From assembly GCA_963798855.1 (NCBI GenBank), contig CAWCUU010000001.1:620001-684000 (forward strand): DNA of 64,000 nucleotides. The letters are read 5' to 3'. Below, in pieces: positions 43,704 to 52,148 of this stretch. The notes under the pieces were generated by a model. That model worked only from the letters and a program-made list of their open reading frames with translations. It searched no databases and was not told where the DNA came from. Every line of letters begins with the position of its first letter. The first letter of the stretch is position 1. Made by a program: the position numbers and the translations under genes. The DNA is from CAWCUU01 sp963798855. Its GTDB lineage: Bacteria > Gemmatimonadota > Gemmatimonadetes > Longimicrobiales > RSA9.

Positions 43704-43906
43704 CTCCCGGCTTCGCGCCCTCTCCTCCGACGCCAGCGACCCGTGAGCCACCCCGATCCAATGCGGCGACGAGCTACGCCGGGAGGTGGGAAGTGGACGT
43801 GCCGACGGCCGGCACTCCGAGTGGTTCTGGCGTCGCGAGTTCCCGGTCGCGTACCATTGGCTCTTCGCCGTTCGCCGAGCCCCACCCGACACATCCAGGA
43901 GATCCG

Positions 43907-45973
43907 ATGATGCAGACGCATGCAGGGCCTCGTGGCCTGCGCCGTCCGCTGTGGCTCGCTTCCGCCGGCGCGATCCTGATCGCCGTGCCCGTCTGTGGTC
44001 AGCAGTCGGTCCGCGTCGCGTCGCCGGACGGCCGCAACGTGGTCACGGTGGAGACGCACGACGGCGGACTCTACTACAGCCTAGAGCGGAACGGCCGGAA
44101 GATCCTCCTCCCGTCGCGCCTGGGCTTGTCATTCCGGAACGCCCGGCCGCTGAGCGACTCGCTGCGCATCACGGGAACGTCTCGAGACAGCGCCGACCAG
44201 ACCTGGACGCAGCCGTGGGGCGAGGTCGCGCGGGTGCGGGACCATCACAACGAGCTGCGGGTCTCCGTCTCCGAGGCGGCTTCGCCGGGCCGGCGCTTCG
44301 ACGTCGTCTTCCGCGCGTTCGACGACGGCATCGGTTTCCGCTACGAGTTGCCCGAGCAGTCGGGTCTCGGGTCGTTCGAGATCATGGACGAGCTGACCGA
44401 GTTCGCGATGGCGAGCGACGGGCACGCGTGGTGGATCCCCTCCGACCGACCCCGCCTGGACCGCTCGGAGATGCTCTTCTCCGAGTCACCCATCAGCGTG
44501 CTCGACAGCGTGCAGACGCCGCTGACGATGGAGACCTGGACGGGCACCTACGTCGTGATCCACGAGGCGGACCTCGAGGACTACGCGCGCATGTTCCTGG
44601 CGACCGAGCACGGCATGGAGAGCCGCACCCTGCACGCGGCACTCGCGCCCATGGCGGACGGCGTGAAGGTGCGCGGGACGACGCCGTTCGTGACGCCGTG
44701 GCGCACGATTCAGCTCGCGGACCGTGCGGGTGACCTCGTGCCGTCCGTGCTCGGCCTCAACCTGAACCCGCCGAGCCGGATCGAGGACACGAGCTGGATC
44801 GAGCCGATGAAGTACGTCGGCATCTGGTGGGGCATGCACATCGGGCGGATGACGTGGGAATCCGGGCCGAAGCACGGCGCCACGACCGCGAACGCGAAGC
44901 GCTACATCGACTTCGCCGCGAAGAACGGACTGGGCGGCCTGCTCGTCGAAGGCTGGAACATCGGCTGGGACGGCGACTGGATCCAGAACGGCGGACAGTT
45001 CTCCTTCACGAAGCCGTACCCCGACTACGATCTGCCGGCGGTCGCCGCGTACGCCAATAGCCGCGGCGTCTCGCTCATCGCGCACAACGAGACATCCGGC
45101 GGCATCCGCAACTACGAGCAGCAGCTCGACAGCGCCTTCGCGCTCTACGAGTCGCTCGGCATCCACGCCGTGAAGTCCGGCTACGTCGCCGATACCTTCG
45201 AGGGCAACTCGCACTACTCGCAGTTCGCGGTGCGGCACTACCGCAAGGTGATCGAGGCGGCTGCGCGCCACCACATCATGCTCGACGTGCACGAGCCGAT
45301 GCACGACACCGGCGAACGACGCACGTGGCCCAACATGATGACCCGCGAGGGCGCGCGCGGTCAGGAGTACAACGCCTGGGGCGGCGAGGGCGGCAACCCG
45401 CCCGAGCACGAGACGATGCTCTTCTTCACCCGGCTGCTCGACGGGCCGATGGATTTCACCCCAGGCATCTTCGACATCCTGATCCAGTCGGCGAACGGCC
45501 AGCCGCGCCCACCCGAGGAGCCGCGCGTCCGCACGACGCTGGCGAAGCAGCTCGCGCTCTACGTCGTGCTCTACTCACCGCTGCAGATGGCGCCGGACCT
45601 CCCCGAGAACTACGAGGGACAGCCCGCCTTCCAGTTCATCCGCGATGTGCCGGTGAGCTGGGACACGACGCGGGTGATCGACGGCGCGATCGGCGACTTC
45701 GTGGTCGTCGCCCGGCGACAGCGTGACGGTCAGGACTGGTACATCGGGGCGATCACCGATGAGGAGGCGCGCACCTTCGAGGTCCCGCTGGACTTCCTGA
45801 CGCCCGGCAGGCGATATGTAGCAGAGATCTACGCCGACGGTCCCGGCGCCGACTGGCGCGACAACCCGCTGCCCATCCGCATCTCGAAGATGAACGTGGA
45901 CTCCGGCATGCGGCTCACGGTGAAGCTCGCGCCCGGGGGCGGGCAGGCGATCCGCTTCAGGCCGGCGTCCTAG
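43907..45973 (+). CDS. susB: GH97 alpha-glucosidase (SusB-like)
   Basis: A 688-residue exported glycosidase. The start is MMQTHAGPRG (ATG 43907) after AGGAGATCCG, followed by a signal peptide ending near VPVCGQ. An N-terminal beta-sandwich (VRVASPDGRNVVTVETHDGGLYY), a TIM barrel and a C-terminal beta domain follow. Glutamates match SusB's inverting set: E348 in LLVEGWN, E395 in HNETSGG (bases/Ca ligands) and E463 in DVHEPMHDTGERRTWPN (acid). It should release glucose from maltodextrins. It is divergent from the ROK regulator. Confidence 0.95.
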   Translation: MMQTHAGPRGLRRPLWLASAGAILIAVPVCGQQSVRVASPDGRNVVTVETHDGGLYYSLERNGRKILLPSRLGLSFRNARPLSDSLRITGTSRDSADQTWTQPWGEVARVRDHHNELRVSVSEAASPGRRFDVVFRAFDDGIGFRYELPEQSGLGSFEIMDELTEFAMASDGHAWWIPSDRPRLDRSEMLFSESPISVLDSVQTPLTMETWTGTYVVIHEADLEDYARMFLATEHGMESRTLHAALAPMADGVKVRGTTPFVTPWRTIQLADRAGDLVPSVLGLNLNPPSRIEDTSWIEPMKYVGIWWGMHIGRMTWESGPKHGATTANAKRYIDFAAKNGLGGLLVEGWNIGWDGDWIQNGGQFSFTKPYPDYDLPAVAAYANSRGVSLIAHNETSGGIRNYEQQLDSAFALYESLGIHAVKSGYVADTFEGNSHYSQFAVRHYRKVIEAAARHHIMLDVHEPMHDTGERRTWPNMMTREGARGQEYNAWGGEGGNPPEHETMLFFTRLLDGPMDFTPGIFDILIQSANGQPRPPEEPRVRTTLAKQLALYVVLYSPLQMAPDLPENYEGQPAFQFIRDVPVSWDTTRVIDGAIGDFVVVARRQRDGQDWYIGAITDEEARTFEVPLDFLTPGRRYVAEIYADGPGADWRDNPLPIRISKMNVDSGMRLTVKLAPGGGQAIRFRPAS

Positions 45974-46250
45974 GAGTCGATCGGGTCCGCCCTGCCCCCG
46001 GCAGCGGCCGCCGGGGCGACGGCCCTCCTCGGCTGTCCGACATCGTCTCGTCTTCGACGGCGTTCGAGGGTTCGTCCCGCGCCGCCTTCTCGGCCGCCTC
46101 AATGTGCGCGCAGCTCGCTGCCCGGCAGAGCGCGCAGTGCCATCGGCCATCGCGGCCCCTGCGGAGCACCGACACGTCCCACGTGTCGCTGGCAGTGGCC
46201 CAGACCACGCAATCAGCGCGGTGCCCGAAGCGCACGTTGTAGCTCGTCAT
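45957..46250 (-). CDS. Small protein with CxxC-x4-CxH zinc-finger-like motif
   Basis: A 97-residue protein starting MTSYNVRFGHRADC (ATG 46250). Its core has HCALCRAASCAH, a CxxC-x4-CxH pattern resembling a compact SWIM-type zinc site, after strands typical of such proteins (CVVWATASDTWDVSVLRRG). The last ~40 residues are Pro/Arg/Ser-rich and overlap the end of the GH97 gene by 17 bases in convergent orientation. The ribosome-binding site is weak. No function is assigned. Confidence 0.55.
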   Translation of the reverse strand: MTSYNVRFGHRADCVVWATASDTWDVSVLRRGRDGRWHCALCRAASCAHIEAAEKAARDEPSNAVEDETMSDSRGGPSPRRPLPGAGRTRSTPRTPA

Positions 46251-46490
46251 CGGCAGCTTCTCGCTCGAGGGACTGGGGCGGACGCCGCGCGTTCGATTCG
46301 GGCGGACTCCGGGTGACGTCGGGACATCGCCGGGGCGCGGCGATGGCGTATCCGGAACAATGGCATCGGGTCGGCCGTGCGGGCTATGCCCCACCCCCCG
46401 CATGCGCGCGCTGCTACATCTCTGTTACCGCACGATGACACGAGCCGGGACCGGATCGACGGCGCCGCGCTCGGCATCATGCCATGCTCA

Positions 46491-47351
46491 TCACGACCTT
46501 ACCGCTTCGGACCGCGCGAGCGGGCGCGGGTGCTCGGCGCGAGCGCCGGACTCCTCGCGCGCGATCAGCGGCCTCAGAGCGGCCGCGATCACGAGCACGG
46601 CGCCGAACGCGCACACCAGCAACGGCCCGGTCGTCAGGTCCCATACGAAGGACACGATCAATCCGCCCGCGATCGCGATCGCGCCGCTCAGCCACGCGAC
46701 CAGCAGCGCCGGCGCGAACTGCCTCACGTACAGGAACGCGATCACGGCGGGGATCACGAGCGTGCTGAAGATCATGAGCACCCCGGCCAGCGTGACGGAG
46801 AACGTGACGGCGACGCCGAACGTGAGATAGAAGATGAAGTCCCAGAGCCGTACGTTGCGGACCTGCTCGGGGTGGAAGGTGGTCGCCAGGAGGGGTCGTC
46901 GGAACACGTAGTGGAAGATCGCGACGAGCGCGTAGATCCCGGCCAGCTCGAGCACCGTGGGCCACGTCGCCCAGATGAGCGAGCCGGTGAGGGTCTCCTT
47001 GATGTGCTCGGCGCCTTCGGCGGTGAAGCTCGCGAGCAGGATCACGGCCGCGGAGGCGACGACATAGGAGATGCCGATGATCGCTTCCTGCGGCACGCGC
47101 GAGTTCTCCATGCGCGTGTAGCTGAACAGCATCGCGCCGAAGAGCGTGAAGCCGAAGGAGAACAGGTACGCCAGCGGCGTTCCCGGCTCGGCGCCGAACA
47201 GCAGCGCGAGCGTGCTGCCGACGGCCGCGATCTGCGCGAACGCCAGGTCCACGAAGATCACGCCGCGGCGAATGACGTGCAGCCCGAAATACGCGTTGAT
47301 CAGCAGGATGATCAGCGCCGCGGCGAACGGGACGAGGAAGAGATCGAGCAT
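46491..47351 (-). CDS. Zn/Mn-type ABC importer permease (ZnuB/MntB family)
   Basis: A 286-residue ABC-3 permease starting MLDLFLVPFAAALI (ATG 47351), with about eight helices. The signature GLHVIRRGVIFVDLAFAQIAAVGSTLALL is typical of the family, as is FSVTLAGVLMIFSTLVIPAV near the cytoplasmic coupling region. It is 13 bases after the binding-protein gene. No ABC ATPase gene is in the window. Confidence 0.93.
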   Translation of the reverse strand: MLDLFLVPFAAALIILLINAYFGLHVIRRGVIFVDLAFAQIAAVGSTLALLFGAEPGTPLAYLFSFGFTLFGAMLFSYTRMENSRVPQEAIIGISYVVASAAVILLASFTAEGAEHIKETLTGSLIWATWPTVLELAGIYALVAIFHYVFRRPLLATTFHPEQVRNVRLWDFIFYLTFGVAVTFSVTLAGVLMIFSTLVIPAVIAFLYVRQFAPALLVAWLSGAIAIAGGLIVSFVWDLTTGPLLVCAFGAVLVIAAALRPLIAREESGARAEHPRPLARSEAVRS

Positions 47352-47364
47352 CGACGGCTCCGTT

Positions 47365-48477
47365 TCAGCTCTTGAGGGACTGGAACGCCTTCGCGACGCC
47401 ATTCACCCACCGGTCGACCATGTCGAAGTACGACGTCTCTCCCGGCTGGTCGCCCGGCTCCATCGGCATCATCACGTACGTCCCGCCCGCGCGGTTCGCG
47501 ACCGTCGCCACCTTCTGCTCGCCGAAATACGTGGCCGCGATCATGACCCGGATGTCCTGCTTCTTCATCAGCTGGATCAGCGACGCGACGTGACCGGGGG
47601 TGGGCGGGATACCCGGCTTCGCCTCCACGTAGTCCACGCACTTCACCGCGAAGCGGTCCTCGAAGTACGCCCAGTTCTTGTGGTAGCAGATGAGATCCTG
47701 ACCGCGGAACGCCTGCGCCTTGCCCAGCCAGCCGCCGAGGAAGGAGATCAGCGGCTTGCCCTGATACGGCGTCTTCTCGAGGAAGGTGTAGAAGTTGCCG
47801 GAGCGCGCCAGCTTCTCCAGCGTCGGCCCGCCCAGCATCGAGACGAGCTTGTCGCCGAAGAGTCGGCTGTAGACCCGGCTCGTGAAGTCCGCCAGTCCCT
47901 TGTCCCATGCGGCCGACCGCTCGGGCGCCACTTTCTTCAGCCCGCTGGTGATGTTGCGCGCGACCTGCAGCGCGTTCAGCGGGTCGGTGTAGACGTGCGG
48001 GTTGCCGTAGATGTGGATGTCACCGGCCGCCCGGTCCGCCGACGACGGCACGTCGAGCAGGTGGATGCCGGTGTACGCCGTCACGTATCCCTTGCCGCCT
48101 TCCGCGACCGACGCGTTCCCCGCCTTGTCGAGCAGCGGCGGCGCCCACAGCTCCAGATCCAGTCCGGTCGTGACGAACATGTCGGCCTGCCGCAGCTTCG
48201 CCGCGAAGCTCGGCTTCGGTCGCACGAAGTGCGAGTCCTCGTGCGGATTCGCGATCGATGTGACGTCCACCTCCGAGCCGCCGATCTGACGCGCGATGTC
48301 CGCATACACCGGCAGCGTCGCCACGACCTTGACCGGCGCCGCCGCCGCCCGAGCCGTCATTCCCGGATCTCCCGCCGGTGCCCGGCCCGACACGCTCCCC
48401 GGCCGCACTCCGAGCGCCGCCCCCGGAATCACCCCGCCCGCGACCAGCGCGAGCGCCATCGTATTGAAATACCTCAT
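47365..48477 (-). CDS. Metal ABC transporter substrate-binding protein (ZnuA-like)
   Basis: A 370-residue periplasmic cluster-9 binding protein with a signal sequence MRYFNTMALALVAGGVIPGA. Candidate metal ligands are His in IANPHEDSHFV, His in GNPHVYTDP, His in LICYHKNWAYF and an acid near AATYFGEQK. The acidic, His-rich loop seen in many ZnuA proteins is absent. The metal (Zn or Mn) is not decided by sequence. Confidence 0.92.
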   Translation of the reverse strand: MRYFNTMALALVAGGVIPGAALGVRPGSVSGRAPAGDPGMTARAAAAPVKVVATLPVYADIARQIGGSEVDVTSIANPHEDSHFVRPKPSFAAKLRQADMFVTTGLDLELWAPPLLDKAGNASVAEGGKGYVTAYTGIHLLDVPSSADRAAGDIHIYGNPHVYTDPLNALQVARNITSGLKKVAPERSAAWDKGLADFTSRVYSRLFGDKLVSMLGGPTLEKLARSGNFYTFLEKTPYQGKPLISFLGGWLGKAQAFRGQDLICYHKNWAYFEDRFAVKCVDYVEAKPGIPPTPGHVASLIQLMKKQDIRVMIAATYFGEQKVATVANRAGGTYVMMPMEPGDQPGETSYFDMVDRWVNGVAKAFQSLKS

Positions 48478-48601
48478 CGTCCTGTCCCTTTCATAGATCG
48501 CCCTTGCCCCCTGACCCCTTCCCCGCCCGCGACCCTCCCCTATGCCCCTCGTCCCTCCCCTATCCCCTCCTCGCCCTAGCCCTTGCCCTCGCCCTAGCCC
48601 T

Positions 48602-48622
48602 GCGCGCCGCTCCGCGGCGCGC
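48602..48622 (-). terminator. Perfect 9-bp hairpin after the outer-membrane gene
   Basis: GCGCGCCGC / GCGGCGCGC with a TCC loop begins one base after the stop of the minus-strand outer-membrane gene. No T-tract follows; instead there is a low-complexity CCCTAGCCCTCG-type repeat (48525-48600). Confidence 0.5.
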
Positions 48623-48623
48623 C

Positions 48624-49976
48624 TCAGTACGTCTCGTGCTTGTGCGGCCCCATTGCGAACGTCGTCTGGATGAGGAACTGCCGGAGCGTGTCCGTCGGAC
48701 GCTGCAGGTAGTCGAACTCCGCCCGCAGCCGGACGAACTCGCTCTGCCACCACGTCAGCGTCGGCGCGACGAGCCACGAGTGGCGCGTCGCGTCGAGTGG
48801 ATCCTCGGTGTACTGGTAGGTCGCGCCGGCGATCCATTGCTGGGCGAGTTTGTACTCGGCGATGCCGAACGCGCCCCACGCGTCATCGAGCGTGCCGGCC
48901 GCGCGGCTCGCGACGGCGCCGCCGCGCACCGAGAGCTCGCGGTAGAGTGCTCGCTCCGGCGGCCGCCAGTCGAAGGAGAAGTCCACGCCGTAGAGCCGGG
49001 CGCCGACGTCGGTGCCGAGCACTGGATCCCTGCGCGTGCCGCCGAGCGCCGAGGCGCCGAGCTCGAAGTAGGTGGAGGGCGACAGTGTCCAGAACCCGTT
49101 GATGTGGCCGAGCGCGCTGAGCTTGCGCGAGTCGCCGAACAGCGCGTCGTCGCTGCTGCGTGTCAGCTCGGTCCACACCTCGTAGGTGCCGGCCCCGTGC
49201 AGCGGTACCAGCCAGTGCACGGAGACCCCGGTCTGTGCCAGCCCTTCCTCGCCCAGGAACGCCGTGTAGGGGATCGGCAGCATCTGCGTCGGCAGCGCGT
49301 GCGCGTGCCAGCGGTTCAGCGTGCCGAAGCGCTGCCGGAACTTGCCGACCGTGACCCCGAACCCGCCGGGCAGGTTGACCCACTCGGCGTACCCCTCCTC
49401 GATCTCCGTTTCGCTTTCCGTGGAGGGTGTGGCGTCGTTCGGCGTGAATGGCAGCACCTCGGCGCCGGGAGAGTGGTGCGCGACGAAGACCTTGGCGCGC
49501 GAATACGGGTCGAGGTTCGACTGCAGCGCGAGCTCGAACTCGCGCGGCACGAAGGAGTTCGTGCTAGGGCGGTCGGTGTCCACGACGGCGAACAGGTCGC
49601 CGGTCGCGCTGATTTCCGGGTTGAATTGCGACAGGTTGCGCTGTCGTCCGACGAACTCGACGTCCTTCGGCGCCGGCGCGGGCTCCTTCAGCTCGGCGGT
49701 GTCCGCGCCGACCGCCGCGGCGGCCGCAGCGCGCAGCGCCGCGAGCGCGTCCGCGCCGGTGTCCGCAGGTGGGCCCGGCGAGACGGCCGCGCCCTCCGTC
49801 TTCATTCGCGCCAGCTCGGCGCTCAGGCTGTCGACCCGCGCGCTGAGCGCGCGGATCTGCTGGATCAGCGAGTCCACCCGGGCCGGCTGCTGTGCCGAGC
49901 CGGTCGCTGGGACGGCGACCCGGATGGCCGCCGCCGTCGCGACGAGCAGATGCCGCCAATGCGTACGTTGATGCAC
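48624..49976 (-). CDS. Outer-membrane beta-barrel protein of the metal-uptake locus
   Basis: A 450-residue protein starting MHQRTHWRHLLVATAA (ATG 49976) after GGAGGAAGC. After the signal (ending GSAQQ) is a coiled-coil stretch (DSLIQQIRALSARVDSLSAELARMK) like those anchoring some porins to peptidoglycan, then an Ala-rich linker and a barrel of about 12-16 strands ending FAMGPHKHETY. Gene order with the binding protein and permease suggests a metal-related outer-membrane channel. No TonB plug is seen. Confidence 0.8.
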   Translation of the reverse strand: MHQRTHWRHLLVATAAAIRVAVPATGSAQQPARVDSLIQQIRALSARVDSLSAELARMKTEGAAVSPGPPADTGADALAALRAAAAAAVGADTAELKEPAPAPKDVEFVGRQRNLSQFNPEISATGDLFAVVDTDRPSTNSFVPREFELALQSNLDPYSRAKVFVAHHSPGAEVLPFTPNDATPSTESETEIEEGYAEWVNLPGGFGVTVGKFRQRFGTLNRWHAHALPTQMLPIPYTAFLGEEGLAQTGVSVHWLVPLHGAGTYEVWTELTRSSDDALFGDSRKLSALGHINGFWTLSPSTYFELGASALGGTRRDPVLGTDVGARLYGVDFSFDWRPPERALYRELSVRGGAVASRAAGTLDDAWGAFGIAEYKLAQQWIAGATYQYTEDPLDATRHSWLVAPTLTWWQSEFVRLRAEFDYLQRPTDTLRQFLIQTTFAMGPHKHETY

Positions 49977-50042
49977 CGGCTTCCTCCGTTGGCTGAACGT
50001 GGAATCCTCCCCCGGACGTGCGGGGGAACGAATCCGGATCCG

Positions 50043-50375
50043 TCAGGCCAGCGGTGGAGCTCGGGGACGGCAGGTAGTCGTGCGGGGTTGCGCACCGCCG
50101 GTCGTACGCCCACCGAGCGGCGGCGCCGCCATCGCGGTCGCCACCTCGCGGAGCGGCGGCGGCGCCTGGGGCAGGCCGGGGTTCGCGTGGAAGACGACGC
50201 ACAGGTCGTGGTCGTGCGTCAACACCCCGCTCACCGGGGCGGACCCGTCGGTGAGCGCCGCGCGCGGGTTGAAGAGGCCGCGGTCGAGGATGGGGAACAT
50301 CGCGCCCACGACGATCACGATCGCCAGGAGCGGCGGAGCCATTACCCTCTTCAAGAGCCGGGCCTTGTGGAGCAT
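50043..50375 (-). CDS. Small membrane-anchored or secreted protein with a HDHD motif
   Basis: A 110-residue protein starting MLHKARLLKRVM (ATG 50375). One hydrophobic helix (PPLLAIVIVVGAMFPIL) is followed by a soluble part containing VLTHDHDLCVVFH, a potential metal site, and a Pro/Arg-rich tail. It lies 66 bases upstream of the outer-membrane gene and could open the metal operon. I do not recognise its family. Confidence 0.5.
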   Translation of the reverse strand: MLHKARLLKRVMAPPLLAIVIVVGAMFPILDRGLFNPRAALTDGSAPVSGVLTHDHDLCVVFHANPGLPQAPPPLREVATAMAAPPLGGRTTGGAQPRTTTCRPRAPPLA

Positions 50376-50572
50376 GAGCGCGACTATAGAGCGGTGGTCG
50401 GCGGGTGTCAAACCCGCCTGGCGCGGTGAAGCCTCGTCTACACGGACGCGCCGTGGCGGGTTCCTCGCCGGTTACATGCTCGCGGAGTCGATCCGTCTTG
50501 CGGCGGCTCTCGCCTGCGTCCATGCTGTCTCCTGCGACACCGCCGCCCGAGCCCGATCCATCCCGACCCTCA

Positions 50573-52042
50573 ATGGAGGAAGCCACGAAGACGACGTACG
50601 TCCGCCGCCTCTCGTTGTTCGACGGCGTAATGGTCGTCATCGGCGGGATCGTCGGCGCGGGGATCTTCCTGAACCCCGCCATCGTCGCGCAGCGCGCGGT
50701 GACGGCGTCGCTCACGCTGGCCGCGTGGGTCCTCGGCGGCGTGATCGCGGTCGCGGGCGCGCTCTGCTTCGCGGAGCTCGGCGCCCGCCGGCCCGAGGCC
50801 GGCGGCGGCTACATCTACCTGCGTGACACGATGGGGGGCCTGCCCGCCTTCCTGTACGGCTGGACGCAGCTGCTCGTCATCAACACCGGTGGCATCGCCG
50901 CGGTCGCGATCACCTTCGCCCGCTACGCGAGCGCGCTCGCCCACGCCCCCGTCGCCTGGGTCAAGCCGCTCGGCATCGGCGCGATCGTGCTGCTTTCCGC
51001 GGTGAACTACTTCGGCGTGCGACCCGGCGCGACCACGCAGAACATCGCGACGCTGCTCAAGCTCGTCGCTCTCGCTGCGCTGATCGGCGCCGCGCTGCTG
51101 CTCTCGCCCCACTCCGGGCCCACGGCGGTCGAAGCCTCTGTGGCAGGGACGCCCCCGCGCGGCGCGGGGGCGGTGGTCGGCGTCCTCGGCGCGTCGCTGA
51201 TCCCCGTCCTCTTCTCCTACGGCGGATGGCAGCACGCGAACCACATCGGCGGCGAGATCCGCGATCCACTGCGCAACCTCCCGCGCGCGATCATCATCGG
51301 CGTGATCGTGGTCGTCGCGGTCTACGTCCTCGCGAACGTCGCCTACCTGCGCGTGCTCGGCCCGACGGGCCTCGCCGCCAGCCTCGCGCCCGCCGACGAC
51401 ACAATGCGCGACGTGCTCGGTCCGGCCGGCGCCACGTTCATCACCGCCGGCATCGTGATCTCGACGTTCGGGATCACGAACCTGTTCATCATGGCCGCCC
51501 CGCGCGTCTACCAGGCGATGGCCGACGACGGCCTCTTCTTCCGCTCCGCCGCCCGACTCCACCCGCGCTGGCGAACGCCCGCCGGAGCGATCGCGTTCCA
51601 GGCCGCATGGGCCGTGCTGCTCGCGCTCTCCGGCACCTACGGCCAGCTCCTCGACTGGGTCGTATTCGGCGACTGGATCTTCTTCGGCCTCGTCGCCGCG
51701 ACGCTGTTTCGCTACAGGCGCGCCGACGGCGCGGGCGCCGGCCTTCGCCGGGGCGCGGGGCGCGGCTTCGCCGGCGCCCCGGGCGCGGAGCTTCGCTTCG
51801 CGTCGGCTCCGGGCGCGCGTGCTGCGCACGCGGAGCGTCCTGCGGACGGGGGCGGCTTCCGACTGCCGGGCTATCCTTTCGTTCCGGTCTTCTTCGTGCT
51901 CACGGCGGTCTTCGTCGTGGGCAGCTCCGTCGCGTCGAATCCGCGTAACGCCGCGCTCGGAGCGTTGTTGATCGGCGCCGGCATCCCGGTCTTCCTGTAC
52001 TGGCGCCGCGGGAGCCGCGGTGGCGGCGAGATTCCAGGCTGA
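50573..52042 (+). CDS. APC-family amino-acid permease with a repeat-derived loop
   Basis: A 489-residue LAT-type permease. The start taken is MEEATKTTYVRRLSL (ATG 50573); ATG 50522 is also in frame. The motif VVIGGIVGAGIFLNPAIVA in helix 1 and FSYGGWQHANHIGGEIRDPLRNLP in helix 6 identify the family. Between helices 10 and 11, where relatives have a short FRYRRPD-x-PxPFRxPGYP loop, this protein carries about 43 extra residues (about 385-428) rich in Gly, Ala and Arg, encoded by a GC-rich hairpin array. A normal FRLPGYPFVPVFFVL resumes. Substrate unknown. Confidence 0.9.
   Translation: MEEATKTTYVRRLSLFDGVMVVIGGIVGAGIFLNPAIVAQRAVTASLTLAAWVLGGVIAVAGALCFAELGARRPEAGGGYIYLRDTMGGLPAFLYGWTQLLVINTGGIAAVAITFARYASALAHAPVAWVKPLGIGAIVLLSAVNYFGVRPGATTQNIATLLKLVALAALIGAALLLSPHSGPTAVEASVAGTPPRGAGAVVGVLGASLIPVLFSYGGWQHANHIGGEIRDPLRNLPRAIIIGVIVVVAVYVLANVAYLRVLGPTGLAASLAPADDTMRDVLGPAGATFITAGIVISTFGITNLFIMAAPRVYQAMADDGLFFRSAARLHPRWRTPAGAIAFQAAWAVLLALSGTYGQLLDWVVFGDWIFFGLVAATLFRYRRADGAGAGLRRGAGRGFAGAPGAELRFASAPGARAAHAERPADGGGFRLPGYPFVPVFFVLTAVFVVGSSVASNPRNAALGALLIGAGIPVFLYWRRGSRGGGEIPG
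51727..51855. repeat. Hairpin array inside the permease gene
   Basis: Short hairpins such as CGGCTTCGCCG, GCGTGCTGCGCACGC and GTCCTGCGGAC are strung together with GGGCGCG-type spacers, the reverse complement of the CGCGCCC spacers in the intergenic arrays. The length keeps the permease frame open. Confidence 0.7.
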
Positions 52043-52148
52043 TCTTCCGGCCGCATGGCGGGTCGCGGCGCGAGAATGCGCTTGGCGGGTGAAGACACGG
52101 GCGGACCCTTGGGTCCGCTACGGCCGCTCCCGCTCAACGGAGGTCTCG

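Noticed and set aside
49999..50572. Upstream in-frame extension of the APC permease
   Set aside because: The extra N-terminus is Arg/Ser/Pro-rich and overlaps the minus-strand small gene; permeases of this family start close to helix 1.
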